A stretch of 64,000 nucleotides of DNA from Desulfosporosinus acidiphilus SJ4 (GTDB lineage: Bacteria > Bacillota > Desulfitobacteriia > Desulfitobacteriales > Desulfitobacteriaceae): assembly GCF_000255115.2 (NCBI RefSeq), contig NC_018068.1, positions 3,877,977-3,941,976 of the forward strand, read 5' to 3'. This document shows positions 18,369 to 27,030 of the stretch, in pieces. The position numbers and the translations under genes are program-made. Each line of letters begins with the position of its first letter. Within the stretch, counting starts at the first letter, position 1. The notes under the pieces are model-generated. The model saw only the letters and a list, made by a program, of their open reading frames with translations. It searched no databases and was not told the DNA's origin.

Positions 18369-18443
18369 GTTATCGTCCTCCTCAAATTTTTATTATTTTA
18401 CCCTAAGATCTAAATGAGCATCCATCATGGAATACCGCATCAA

Positions 18444-19538
18444 TTAACTCCGTTTATAAAACAAACTTGGAATAATCTTTGCTTCGACAGCCTTTCCTCT
18501 AATCATAACATCCAATGAATTGCCTACAACAGCAGAATCTGCTCGAACAAGACCCAGAGCAATGTTTTTATCCAATGTCGGAGAATATGAACCTGAGGTG
18601 ACAAACCCTATCTCTTGTTCATCCTTTTGCAAAGGATAATGTGAGCGGGCGATGCCCCGTCCGATCATTTCCAGACCGACAAGCTTTCGTGGTATACCAT
18701 TTTCCTTTTGCTTAAGCAGAGCATCCCTGCCAATAAAATCAGCTTTGTCTAATTTAACAAAGATCCCCAAACCGGCCTCTAAGGGAGTTATTTCCGCTCC
18801 TAATTCGTTGCCGTATAAGGGCAAACGAGCTTCAAACCTTAACGTATCACGCGCCCCCAAGCCAATGGGTTGGACCCCTTCCCGAGAACCGACTTCTAAA
18901 ATCCTGCGCCACAACTGCCGACCATACTCCGGGGAAAAATATATTTCGAAACCATCTTCACCCGTATACCCTGTCCGGGAAATGAGACACGTAACACCGT
19001 CAATTTCACCATAACTAAACGTATAATATTTTAAAGTCGATAAACTTAAATTGGCCAATTGCTGTAGAATTTTTTCCGCTTGAGGTCCTTGCAAAGCAAG
19101 TTGGGCATATTGGTCTGAGACATTCTTCACACTGACTTGAAAATCTTGAACTTGATCAAGCATCCAGACAAAATCCTTTTCGGTATTCGAAGCATTGACT
19201 ACGAGAAAAAAATGCTCAGGGTTATGCCGATAGACCAATAAATCATCTACAATTCCGCCATCCGGATAGCACATAGGTGAATAGAGGATCTTTCCGTTTT
19301 CCAGCTTACCTGCGTCATTTGTAATGATCTTTTGAACAAAAGCCAAAGCATCTTTTCCTCGAACATCAATTTCGCCCATATGTGATACATCAAAAAGTCC
19401 CGCCTTGTTTCGCACTGCCCTGTGTTCTTCAATCACTCCAACATACTGAACCGGCATTTCCCATCCGCCAAAGTCAATTATTTTTGCCTTAGCCTCTTTA
19501 TGTTCTTCATAAAGTGGAGTTCGCTTCAGTTCCGCCAT
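18444..19538 (-). CDS. gcvT: Aminomethyltransferase (glycine cleavage T protein)
   Basis: GcvT releases ammonia and transfers the one-carbon unit to tetrahydrofolate. Family motifs include [13 protein letters not shown], the NASNTEKD segment, [12 protein letters not shown], and [14 protein letters not shown]. Length is 364 residues. The ATG at 19538 ([14 protein letters not shown]) is chosen because AAGGAGG lies 8 bases upstream; an upstream GTG overlaps that site. It is the first gene after the glycine riboswitch. Confidence 0.97.
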   Translation of the reverse strand: MAELKRTPLYEEHKEAKAKIIDFGGWEMPVQYVGVIEEHRAVRNKAGLFDVSHMGEIDVRGKDALAFVQKIITNDAGKLENGKILYSPMCYPDGGIVDDLLVYRHNPEHFFLVVNASNTEKDFVWMLDQVQDFQVSVKNVSDQYAQLALQGPQAEKILQQLANLSLSTLKYYTFSYGEIDGVTCLISRTGYTGEDGFEIYFSPEYGRQLWRRILEVGSREGVQPIGLGARDTLRFEARLPLYGNELGAEITPLEAGLGIFVKLDKADFIGRDALLKQKENGIPRKLVGLEMIGRGIARSHYPLQKDEQEIGFVTSGSYSPTLDKNIALGLVRADSAVVGNSLDVMIRGKAVEAKIIPSLFYKRS

Positions 19539-19728
19539 CTTGGGCACCTCCTTAATTCTGTAATGTTTTTTTACTGAAAACTGAAACTTAACATCCTTTA
19601 AATATTTGGTTAGTCCCGAAGATACTACTCTGAGTTTAACTAAAGCTTATACTTCTGCCCCGAAAATTAAATTTCCCATTCATTAACTTTCCCATTCATC
19701 AGCGATACCGCAAGCGGCATAGGGGCCT

Positions 19729-19742
19729 TGATAGTATAAAAA
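19729..19742. repeat. Recurring intergenic motif TGATAGTATAAAAA
   Basis: One of five related copies in this window (others at 31494-31509, and reversed at 24548-24563, 24613-24627 and 14836-14852). This copy directly abuts the riboswitch terminator T tract. Confidence 0.55.
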
Positions 19743-19780
19743 GGACAGAGAAAGATGCCTTTCGCATCTTCTCTGTCCTT
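19738..19780 (-). terminator. Expression-platform terminator of the glycine riboswitch
   Basis: On the minus strand AGGACAGAGAAGATGC pairs with GCATCTTTCTCTGTCCT around a short GAAAG loop and is followed by TTTTT. It lies between the second aptamer and gcvT. Glycine binding is expected to prevent its formation. Confidence 0.88.
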
Positions 19781-19783
19781 TAA

Positions 19784-19950
19784 CCTGAGAGATTCGCCGT
19801 CTCCGACTTCCCCTTTGGTGTTCTCTGCTTAGAGAAACTCTCCAGAGTACCGTCTACTAGCCGTACCTTTGCCTGAGAGTTTCCCCTCTTGAAAAGCGAC
19901 TTCAAGAGATTTTCTCCTTCGGCGTCTGGACCACCCAGATCTCTCCTGCT
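19784..19950 (-). ncRNA. Tandem glycine riboswitch
   Basis: Two glycine aptamers are readable on the minus strand. The first starts at GGAGAG (19946) and contains GCCGAAGGAGAAA and CTCTCAGGCAAAGGTACGG. The second starts at GGAGAGTTTCTC and contains ACACCAAAGGGG, GGCGAATCTCTCAGG. These are the conserved core elements of the gcvT riboswitch class. The aptamers are joined by a short linker and followed by a terminator hairpin, so it acts as a transcriptional ON switch for gcvT-gcvH-gcvPA-gcvPB in high glycine. Confidence 0.95.
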
Positions 19951-20072
19951 AGTATCATTCGGTAGCTATTACCGTTATACAATATACTATGCTTTTTTTT
20001 TCATTTAGTCTAGACCCTTTTCAAGATTTTGACTGATTTTTTCCAATATTTAATTACAAAGTTCGACAAAAC

Positions 20073-20103
20073 TAAATCTCGCCTCTCCATTAAGAGACGA
20101 GAT
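20073..20103 (-). terminator. Terminator after the hypothetical gene at 20239
   Basis: Stem ATCTCGTCTC / GAGGCGAGAT (bases 20076-20103, one mismatch) followed on the minus strand by TTTAGTTTTG. The 135 bases between it and the gene show no further feature. Confidence 0.7.
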
Positions 20104-20238
20104 CACTCATAACCATCATTATCGCTTTTTCCCTCCGCCATTCCTCCGGGTCCGCCCCGTCCTTCTGCTGTTGAGAATGCCGATCGCCGCTCATAGTTCA
20201 CAGGACCGAAAACTTTAATAAAATAAGGAATAATTACG

Positions 20239-20715
20239 TTACGAGTCTTTTAAAATGATTTTACGTAAAATCGTCACTAATTTAGCTTGTCCCTCTAATT
20301 CTTGGGGAGCAACCATCCAAAGACACAAAAACGATACTTTACGCTGTTTCCATTCTTGAACTAACGGTTCCAGTGTTTCGTTAGAAAAATATAAATGGGT
20401 TGAATCCTGATCAGGTGACAATGTAACCACAATACAACGCTGCTCAATGTCATCCATAACTTGAAATGCACGATCCAGTAAATCATCACTTCCGGTCATC
20501 AGCACGTCCCCAGGTCGAAATTGATGACTGGCTTCCGCAAGGCCAAGAAATAAAATTTTCAATTCTTTGGCATCTAAGTCTAAATTATGGAAATCAGGCA
20601 AAAGTTGGATCTCCTGACCTCCAACTTTCCCTATAAAAACCTTCCGCTCATCCTCATGCAGACCAAATCCTTGAATGAGAACGTCAGAAGATATTTCACT
20701 AATCAATCTATTCAT
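20239..20715 (-). CDS. Unrecognised protein between divIVA and the gcv operon
   Basis: I do not recognise this 158-residue protein. The ATG at 20715 is supported by GAGAAGGAAG 6 bases upstream. It is predicted soluble, with no signal peptide or membrane segment. An N-terminal beta-rich part (RKVFIGKVGGQEIQLLPDF) is followed by an alpha/beta part (GDVLMTGSDDLLDRAFQVMDD, RCIVVTLSPDQDS). Its position at the end of the yggS-sepF-yggT-ylmH-divIVA run and its own terminator suggest it is the last gene of that operon. No catalytic motif is clear. Confidence 0.75.
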   Translation of the reverse strand: MNRLISEISSDVLIQGFGLHEDERKVFIGKVGGQEIQLLPDFHNLDLDAKELKILFLGLAEASHQFRPGDVLMTGSDDLLDRAFQVMDDIEQRCIVVTLSPDQDSTHLYFSNETLEPLVQEWKQRKVSFLCLWMVAPQELEGQAKLVTILRKIILKDS

Positions 20716-20804
20716 CGGTGTCTTCCTTCTCTTTCCAAGTTCTCTTTTAGAATATCTTACCACGAAACCAGTTTGCTTCGCAACAATCGAGAAGACCTGA
20801 AATT

Positions 20805-21266
20805 CTAGGCGATACCTTCTGTTTTCTCTTGCATCGTTTCCAAATCAAGATGGGAGAGCAAAAATGATTTGAGTTGAGTTCGAATCAAATCGCGCTTCCT
20901 GCCCAACTCCTGAATTTCTCTTTGCATTTCTTCCCACTTTTCTTGAGCTTGAGACACCTGGGCTAACTTTTTCTGTTCTGCTTCCTTCAGCAACAGCTCA
21001 GCCTCATGGCGCGCAGCTTGTTTTACTTCTTCGGCAGTCTGTTGAGCTAAGACCAACGTTTGCTGCAATGTAGTCTCGAGTTGACGAAAATGACTAATTT
21101 CATTTTCCAAAGCTTTAACCTTTTCGCGCAACTCAAAGTTTTCCGCGTAAGCAGACTCAAATTCCTGACTCACGGCTTCCAAAAATTTTTCCACGTCTCC
21201 GCATTGATACCCTCGAAGTCCTTTGTTGAATTGCTTATTGCGTATATCAAGAGGAGTCATTTGCAT
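20805..21266 (-). CDS. divIVA: Cell-division positioning protein DivIVA
   Basis: DivIVA binds negatively curved membrane at poles and septa. The N-terminal membrane-binding domain MTPLDIRNKQFNKGLRGYQCGDVEKFLEAV is diagnostic, with F and R residues in the membrane loop. The rest (about residues 35-150) is a long charged coiled coil. Length is 153 residues. It starts 12 bases after ylmH ends, with AGGAGG ahead of the ATG. Confidence 0.95.
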   Translation of the reverse strand: MQMTPLDIRNKQFNKGLRGYQCGDVEKFLEAVSQEFESAYAENFELREKVKALENEISHFRQLETTLQQTLVLAQQTAEEVKQAARHEAELLLKEAEQKKLAQVSQAQEKWEEMQREIQELGRKRDLIRTQLKSFLLSHLDLETMQEKTEGIA

Positions 21267-21278
21267 CTTCTTTACCTC

Positions 21279-22076
21279 CTATTGGCGTTGAGACTTATAA
21301 AGTACGAGTTGCCAAGCCGTACGTTCCTTGCGAGTCTGAGTACACTCTAAAAGCCTAATTCGCCCTTGCCCCCGGCAAGAAATCGTTTCTCCGGGTTGCA
21401 ATTTAAGTTCTGCTTTGCTTACTACAAGGCCCTCACGCCGTACCCTTCCTTGTTTAATCCACTCCTGAGCTGAGGCCCGGGATACGCCAAAGGAATGGGC
21501 AAGGAGGGCATCTAAGCGAGTTGAACTAACCGTAACCCGTTTCTGTTCTCCTACATCGGACAAAATGTTAGGTTTTTCATGACAAAGAGAGACTTTAATC
21601 TTTTCACGTCCTGCAGCTTTCCACTGATCTAGCAAAAACGGAGCGATCTCAGTTGAAGCCGCAAGATAATACCCGCTAAGTCCTGCCCGAATATCTCCTA
21701 AAACTTCCCGTCCTATACCTAAACCAATCAGAGAGCCTAAAATTTGGCGATGTTCAAGCTGAGTATGAGGATTTGCCGGAAGAACCTCAAGGATGGATAG
21801 ATTTGCATCGGCGGAATCCAAAGTTTCCTCTCTTGAGCCAATAACGATACGAACGCGTTCTGCGTCGGGGAAACCGCCTTCAAGCAAATAAGCTAACTGC
21901 TCCTTGTTAAGAATTCCCTCAGCCCACTCCCTCATCGCGAAGCTTAAAAAAGTAGTGACTTGCATGGAGTTTCTATGGAGCACTGCATCCATTTGATCCA
22001 ATAGATGAGCGGCTGACAAATATGCTTCTTTTTCACTCCAAAATTTTAACATAGTGCGATCTACGGAACGTCTCAT
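21279..22076 (-). CDS. ylmH: YlmH family S4-domain RNA-binding protein
   Basis: A 265-residue protein with a C-terminal S4 domain (about residues 185-245: RLDALLAHSFGVSRASAQEWI, GRVRREG). The N-terminal part (FLSFAMREWAEGIL, GLGIGREVLGDI) matches the YlmH family, which sits in division clusters and has been linked to ribosome rescue. It begins one base after the yggT stop codon. Confidence 0.93.
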   Translation of the reverse strand: MRRSVDRTMLKFWSEKEAYLSAAHLLDQMDAVLHRNSMQVTTFLSFAMREWAEGILNKEQLAYLLEGGFPDAERVRIVIGSREETLDSADANLSILEVLPANPHTQLEHRQILGSLIGLGIGREVLGDIRAGLSGYYLAASTEIAPFLLDQWKAAGREKIKVSLCHEKPNILSDVGEQKRVTVSSTRLDALLAHSFGVSRASAQEWIKQGRVRREGLVVSKAELKLQPGETISCRGQGRIRLLECTQTRKERTAWQLVLYKSQRQ

Positions 22077-22077
22077 C

Positions 22078-22341
22078 CTAATAGAGAAGCCTCACAATCA
22101 ATGATTGAATTAAGTTCAGAACGATAATAGCAATCAGGGGGGAGAAATCCAAGCCCATAGCCCCTGAAGTAATCTGAAAACGTTGAAAAGGCTTCAATAA
22201 AGGGTCTGTTATATCGTAAATTATAGTTATAAGCGGGTTTGGTTTTACGCGAGGAAAAAAAGAAAGCATAACCCGTACGATTATCGCAAAAATCAGGATA
22301 GTAATGACTTTATCAATAATTTGTACGATTAGATAAATCAA
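22078..22341 (-). CDS. yggT: YggT family integral membrane protein
   Basis: An 87-residue membrane protein with two hydrophobic segments separated by the family motif FFPRVKPNPLITIIYDITDPLLKPFQR. The TTG start at 22341 is preceded by GGGGGG. YggT/YlmG proteins are associated with division and envelope organisation; the exact role is not known. It is placed between sepF and ylmH, its usual position. Confidence 0.92.
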   Translation of the reverse strand: MIYLIVQIIDKVITILIFAIIVRVMLSFFPRVKPNPLITIIYDITDPLLKPFQRFQITSGAMGLDFSPLIAIIVLNLIQSLIVRLLY

Positions 22342-22352
22342 TGTGACCCCCC

Positions 22353-22790
22353 CTATTTTTGCCAGAACAAACCTTTAACTTTAAGTTCATCTCTCATCTC
22401 CCCAGAAATATCCACGTTGTTGGGGACAAAAAGAAAAATTCCGTTTCCGACTTTTTGCATATTGCCGTTTAAAGCATACGTTGTCCCACTAATAAAATCG
22501 ACGATACGTTTCGCTAATACTTTCTCCGCGTTCTCTAGGTTAACAATTACCGGACGACGTGATTTAAGCTGGTCCGCTATGTTTTGGGCATCTTCGAAGG
22601 TATTGGGTTCCAAAACAACCACTCGCATTTGTTTTTGGGTATGAATACTTACCACGGGAGCATTTTTTCGACTGGTGCGAACTTCTTCTTGGTCCATCGT
22701 TTCTTTTTCCTGTTCTTCGAAAAGATCCTCTTCCTGTTCATCATCAGCAAATCCCATAATTCCAATCATCTTATCCAGTAGTTTAGCCAT
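22353..22790 (-). CDS. sepF: Cell-division protein SepF
   Basis: SepF links FtsZ filaments to the membrane. The N-terminal amphipathic helix (MAKLLDKMIGIMGF), an acidic linker, and the C-terminal domain (VVVLEPNTFEDAQNIADQLK, VIVNLENAEKVLAKRIVDFI, DFISGTTYALNG) are typical. Length is 145 residues. Because no ftsA is seen in the window, SepF may be the main FtsZ membrane anchor here. Confidence 0.96.
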   Translation of the reverse strand: MAKLLDKMIGIMGFADDEQEEDLFEEQEKETMDQEEVRTSRKNAPVVSIHTQKQMRVVVLEPNTFEDAQNIADQLKSRRPVIVNLENAEKVLAKRIVDFISGTTYALNGNMQKVGNGIFLFVPNNVDISGEMRDELKVKGLFWQK

Positions 22791-22846
22791 AGCCGATCCT
22801 CCCTTTCTTAAGTCGAGCTCTTTTACTTTATCTATAAACCTTAATA

Positions 22847-23542
22847 CTAACCGCGTTCACCAAAAATCTGACGTCCTACCCGGACAAGGGTTGCTCCTTC
22901 TTCGATGGCTGCTTCAAAGTCTCTGCTCATGCCCATCGAAAGCTCTTGCAAATTCACGCCAGGCCATGTTCGAGATTGCAGGGAATCTCGGAGATTCCGC
23001 AGTTGGCGAAAAAAGGCTCTGGTTTCTTGCAGATTGGCCTCAAGAGCTCCAATCGTCATAAAACCTCGTACCTGAACATAGGGATAGTCCGCGATTGAAT
23101 CCAAAAAATCCGGAACTTCTTCAGGAGCTAAGCCGGCCTTCGAAGGATCCTGAGCAATGTTTACCTGGACTAAAGTTGCCCAAGTTAAGCCTTGCCGTCC
23201 CCCCTGTTCGTTTAACATTTCTAAGAGTGAAAATCGATCTAAAGAATGAATCAGGGCAATCTTGTCAGTCAAATATTTTACCTTATTCGTTTGAAGTCTC
23301 CCCACAATATGCCATTCACAATCGGCAGGCAAAAACGGAACCTTTTCTACCCACTCTTGAATCCGGTTCTCCGCAAAAGCCCGCTGTCCAACCTGATAAG
23401 CTTCCTGAAGGCTGGCTGGGGGCTGGGTCTTAGAAACGGCCAGCAGTTTAACAGCGCCGTTATCCCTGTTGCTCCGCTCAATTGCCCGAAGAATTCGCTG
23501 GCGAACTTCCAATAAACGCTCTTGAATGCCCAAATCTCCCAT
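22847..23542 (-). CDS. yggS: Pyridoxal-phosphate homeostasis protein YggS (PLPBP)
   Basis: A 231-residue single-domain alanine-racemase-like barrel protein. The cofactor lysine lies in VKLLAVSKTQPP (about residue 36). HIVGRLQTNKVKYL and LSMGMSRDFEAAIEEGATLVRVGRQIFG are family signatures. It buffers pyridoxal phosphate and is not known to be a catalyst. It precedes sepF as in most Firmicutes. Confidence 0.95.
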   Translation of the reverse strand: MGDLGIQERLLEVRQRILRAIERSNRDNGAVKLLAVSKTQPPASLQEAYQVGQRAFAENRIQEWVEKVPFLPADCEWHIVGRLQTNKVKYLTDKIALIHSLDRFSLLEMLNEQGGRQGLTWATLVQVNIAQDPSKAGLAPEEVPDFLDSIADYPYVQVRGFMTIGALEANLQETRAFFRQLRNLRDSLQSRTWPGVNLQELSMGMSRDFEAAIEEGATLVRVGRQIFGERG

Positions 23543-23620
23543 GTCCTAAATATCCCCTTCGCAAAGAATTCTACGCCTTTCCTTCGTTTCCTGCTGCGAA
23601 AATCTTAAACCGGACATTTT

Positions 23621-24514
23621 TTACTTAGCTATCAACCCTTCAAGTCCATCCCGCGGATTCGTTACAACAGGAATCCCGACAGGTAAACTGTCGACGCAAG
23701 CTTGTTGATCATTTTCGTCCAGTACTTTAACTTTCTTGAAATGAACTACTCCATCATTCACAACGAAAAGACCAATTTCCTCTCCCTGTTTCCAAAGTGC
23801 GCTTTTAGGTACCAATACTCCGCTGGTCTGTGGCGCATAACTCCAGGTGATTTCCTGCTTTCTCTCAGAGGCCGAACCATCGACATAATGGGGGAACTGT
23901 ACAATGACACCCATAGGTTTTTCGGATTTCCGCATAATCACAGCATCCATGGTCTGGTTTCCCGTTATTAAACGAAGCGTTTTTCCAACAGTAAGATTAT
24001 CAATACTTTGCAGTTGCAGGAAGGCCATGGTAGGCAAAAGATTATTTACCATTTTGCCCACAATCTCTCCCGCTTGAACTGTTTGGCCCGGAATTTTAAC
24101 CTTGGAAGTTTGAGTAACTAATTTCTCCAAATCCATAGACATAATACTATCACTGGTAATGATAGTTTCCAGTCCATCCGTCTGATGAAAGAATAGTCCT
24201 CCCATAGCAGCTGCCAAACCCTGTTTAGTGCCATTTTGCTGCACCGTAGCCACAGTTTCTCCTCGTCTGAAACGCTGACCATCATTGCCAACAAATTGAA
24301 TTGTCCCCGAGATGGGAGCGGCAACAGGTTGTTCCTGATTGGCAAAAATTGCAGGGATCTTTCTTTCATGGGTGATAGTTCCGGACTGAGCTGCTGTATA
24401 GTTTATATCACGAGTCATGAAGTATGCTCGATTAAACCAAATAGCTCCTCCGAGCAAAATTAAGAACAGCACCCACCAAAACCAAGAGAATTTTCTCTTC
24501 TTCTTTCTCGCCAT
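23621..24514 (-). CDS. HlyD-like membrane-anchored protein of the sepF cluster
   Basis: A 297-residue protein with a basic N-terminus, one membrane segment (about residues 10-27) and an extracytoplasmic part resembling HlyD-family adaptor proteins: a lipoyl-like barrel (VAAPISGTIQFVGNDGQRFRRGETVATV split by a linker) and a C-terminal VPKSALWKQGEEIGLFVV segment. No partner transporter or outer membrane channel is nearby. Its place directly upstream of yggS-sepF suggests a role in envelope or division rather than efflux. The role is inferred from position only. Confidence 0.78.
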   Translation of the reverse strand: MARKKKRKFSWFWWVLFLILLGGAIWFNRAYFMTRDINYTAAQSGTITHERKIPAIFANQEQPVAAPISGTIQFVGNDGQRFRRGETVATVQQNGTKQGLAAAMGGLFFHQTDGLETIITSDSIMSMDLEKLVTQTSKVKIPGQTVQAGEIVGKMVNNLLPTMAFLQLQSIDNLTVGKTLRLITGNQTMDAVIMRKSEKPMGVIVQFPHYVDGSASERKQEITWSYAPQTSGVLVPKSALWKQGEEIGLFVVNDGVVHFKKVKVLDENDQQACVDSLPVGIPVVTNPRDGLEGLIAK

Positions 24515-24547
24515 AGCCTCCTCCCAGCAATTCCCTCTAATCTTAGA

Positions 24548-24627
24548 TTTTTTTATACTATCATAAGTGCAACTAACCTGCCGCTTTCGCCAGAGGCTTA
24601 GCGCCAGCTCAGTTTTCTATACTATCA
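24548..24627. repeat. Two copies of the TATACTATCA motif in the HlyD-phoR gap
   Basis: TTTTTTATACTATCA (24548-24563) and TTTTCTATACTATCA (24613-24627) lie 65 bases apart in the 234-base gap between the HlyD-like gene and phoR. Both are reversed copies of the TGATAGTATAAAAA motif found near 19.7 and 31.5 kb. The gap contains no gene. Confidence 0.55.
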
Positions 24628-24748
24628 GCATGTACAACTCTTGGCTGTAGACTGTATGAAGAGCTAATACGCGCTGAGACAGTGTCTTCGTCCTCTTGCC
24701 TAAGCGCAGCCGGTCAGCCAAGTTCTCTACCTTATCAGGGAAACCATG

Positions 24749-26119
24749 TTATTTTGCGCGAGGCAAATCACAAATAAAAACAGTTCCTACACCAAGTTCG
24801 GATGTCACATTAATGGTCCCTCCCACTCCCTCAACCATATGTTTTACGATACTCAGGCCTAAACCTGTCCCTCCTTGTTCTCGTGAGCGAGCTTTGTCCA
24901 CACGATAAAAGCGCTCAAAAATTCTTGGCAGCATTTCTTCCGGAATGCCACAGCCAGTATCACCAAACTCCAAACGCACTGCCCCTTCATAGGCTTGTGC
25001 CTTTAGCCAAACCCTTCCTTCAGTAGTATATTTAACGGCATTCTCCAGAAGATTCAAAAGAAGTTGGCTGAGCAAGTCTTCCCCTATTGACAGCGGCGGA
25101 AGATCGTCCGGCAGATCGATTTCAACCTCAATTCCCTTAACTTGGGCAAAGCTCAGAATAACAGGTTGAATCTTCTTATAGGCTTGTTGGAGATAACTTA
25201 TTTTGCCTGAACCAAGTTCTCCCCGATTCTCGCGTCCTTCAAAATGAGCTAACGTTAAGAGATCTTCAATTAAACGCTGTAAACGCAACGTCTCTGCCTG
25301 AATAATTTTTAAGAAACGCTCACGCAAAGAGGGGACATCGGCCGCACCATCCAGCAAAGTTTCCACAAAACCTTTTATGGAGGTTAAGGGAGTTCGTAAT
25401 TCGTGGGAAACATTGGCGACGAACTCAGTGCGCATTTGTTCCAACCGACGCAGTTCGGTAACATCATGCATAACTATAACAGCGCCTCGCGGCTGGCCTT
25501 GCTCATTTAGGATCGGGTTAACTTGACTTTGGATCGTCTTTTGCTCAAAACGGGTCTCTCTGGTCGCACCAGGTTCCCCAGCAAGCACCCTGCGAATTAA
25601 ATGTTCCAGTTCGGAATCGTAAGTAAGTTCAAGCAAATATTTCACTTTGCGAGCCGTATCCCTGCGTTCAAAAATTTTATTAGCCGCAGCATTCACTAAG
25701 ACAACTCGACCTACATGATCTACGGAGACAACCCCCTCTTGCATCCCCGCCAGTATTGCCTCCATTTTGTGAGCTTCTTGAGTTCCGTTTTGCACGATCA
25801 TCTCTACATGCCTGGAAAGGCTATTCAGCTCAGCGGTGAATTCACCAATTTCATCCGTTGAATCCGCAAAATCAATCCGTTCAAAGTTGCCTTTCGCAAT
25901 ACGTTGAGTAGCCAGATGGAGTTTTTCCAACCTGCGTGACAAATAGCTGGAATAGGCATAGACGGCACCGGCGGGAAAACAAAGTGCCAGCAGCGCGACT
26001 TCAAAATCCACCTGTTGTCCGACGGGATTCAATTTTACACACTCCCCTACCCAAAACAAAAGCAGGGACAATCCAGTCATGACTAGAAAAAGTCCAGTCA
26101 AGCGCCATTTAATGCTCAT
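24749..26119 (-). CDS. phoR: Sensor histidine kinase, PhoR type
   Basis: Domains in order: two membrane segments (about residues 5-25 and 38-58), a HAMP-like linker (ATQRIAKGNFERID), a PAS domain (about 115-215), HisKA with the phospho-accepting His in FVANVSHELRTPLTSIKGF, and HATPase with N box (LLLNLLENAVKYT), G1 (GDTGCGIP) and G2 (GGTGLGLSIVKH). There is only a very short external loop, unlike classical PhoR. The ATG at 26119 follows AAAGGA by 7 bases. It is paired with the response regulator 4 bases upstream; the phosphate signal is inferred from similarity. Confidence 0.9.
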   Translation of the reverse strand: MSIKWRLTGLFLVMTGLSLLLFWVGECVKLNPVGQQVDFEVALLALCFPAGAVYAYSSYLSRRLEKLHLATQRIAKGNFERIDFADSTDEIGEFTAELNSLSRHVEMIVQNGTQEAHKMEAILAGMQEGVVSVDHVGRVVLVNAAANKIFERRDTARKVKYLLELTYDSELEHLIRRVLAGEPGATRETRFEQKTIQSQVNPILNEQGQPRGAVIVMHDVTELRRLEQMRTEFVANVSHELRTPLTSIKGFVETLLDGAADVPSLRERFLKIIQAETLRLQRLIEDLLTLAHFEGRENRGELGSGKISYLQQAYKKIQPVILSFAQVKGIEVEIDLPDDLPPLSIGEDLLSQLLLNLLENAVKYTTEGRVWLKAQAYEGAVRLEFGDTGCGIPEEMLPRIFERFYRVDKARSREQGGTGLGLSIVKHMVEGVGGTINVTSELGVGTVFICDLPRAK

Positions 26120-26123
26120 TATA

Positions 26124-26810
26124 TTATCCTTTAAAGCGGTAGCCAATTCCGCGCAGAGTTTCTATGTACTCTGGATTTGAGGGATCAAGTTCTATTTTCA
26201 GCCGTAAATGACGCACATGAACATCAACCGTTCTGGTATCTCCATGATATTCATATCCCCAGATTCGCTCCAAAAGTTCGTCCCTGGAATAGACTTTTCC
26301 GGGATGAGCAGCAAAGACACGTAAAAGCTCAAATTCTTTTGGCGTCAACTCAACTTCTTCACCACGAATAAGAACACGAAAACCACTGATGTCGATACGA
26401 AGCTCGCCTCGTACAATCATGGTCTCAGAATCTTCCGGTATAGTTAAGCGGCGTAAACGGGCTTTAATTCTTGCCAACAATTCTCGCGGACTGAAAGGCT
26501 TAGTCATATAATCATCGGCACCGAGCTCCAAACCTAAAACTTTATCAATCTCTTCACCTTTTGCGGTTAACATGATAATTGGTAATTGCTGATACTTAGG
26601 ATTTAATCTAAGTCTGCGACATACCTCTAAGCCATCCATACCAGGCAGCATGACATCGAGGACAAGCAAATCGGGCTGTTCCTTCTCAAGATTTGCCAAG
26701 GCTTCCGGGCCATCTTTAGCTACCCGAACCTGATATCCCTCTTTTTCAAGGTTAAACCTGAGCAATTCTTGAATAGGTTCCTCATCATCCACTACTAAAA
26801 TTGTTGCCAC
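26124..26810 (-). CDS. phoP: Response regulator, OmpR/PhoB type
   Basis: A receiver domain (residues 1-118) with acidic pocket VVDDEE, phospho-accepting Asp in LLVLDVMLPGMDG, Thr in MLTAKG and Lys in DDYMTKPFSP, joined to a winged-helix DNA-binding domain (ELTPKEFELLRVFAAHPGKV, TRTVDVHVRHLRLKI). Length is 228 residues. The start is GTG after GGGGGG. It is co-transcribed with the kinase. The phoP name is by similarity; no Pho targets are seen here. Confidence 0.9.
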   Translation of the reverse strand: MATILVVDDEEPIQELLRFNLEKEGYQVRVAKDGPEALANLEKEQPDLLVLDVMLPGMDGLEVCRRLRLNPKYQQLPIIMLTAKGEEIDKVLGLELGADDYMTKPFSPRELLARIKARLRRLTIPEDSETMIVRGELRIDISGFRVLIRGEEVELTPKEFELLRVFAAHPGKVYSRDELLERIWGYEYHGDTRTVDVHVRHLRLKIELDPSNPEYIETLRGIGYRFKG

Positions 26811-27030
26811 TTAAATCCCCCCCACTCGAGGCACGAAGTTCGAGAATCGTCTTCGAATATATCACACCTCAAGAGCTTCATCCTTATCTCTTATCCCCAT
26901 TTAAGCTCCCCACGCTTCTATGAGTGGGGTTTACTCCTTCGATTTCTTCAGTGAAAGTAACCCTCCACCGAAGCCCCGAGGCTCAGGTCAGGCTTAGGCT
27001 CAACCTTAGCCGAACGAATTTACTTATTTT

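Noticed and set aside
18652-19014. 120-codon plus-strand frame inside gcvT
   Set aside because: Antisense shadow of gcvT with low-complexity Ser/Pro content.
19951-20040. Promoter for the gcv riboswitch transcript
   Set aside because: TATATT and TATAAC are both present but neither has a -35 at acceptable spacing, so I could not choose one.
22675-23061. 128-codon plus-strand frame across sepF and yggS
   Set aside because: Runs antisense across two conserved genes and begins with Ser-rich low-complexity sequence.
26925-26955. CCCCAC/GTGGGG hairpin between pgeF and phoP as a terminator
   Set aside because: On the transcribed minus strand it is not followed by a T run; the plus-strand T run has no gene to serve.
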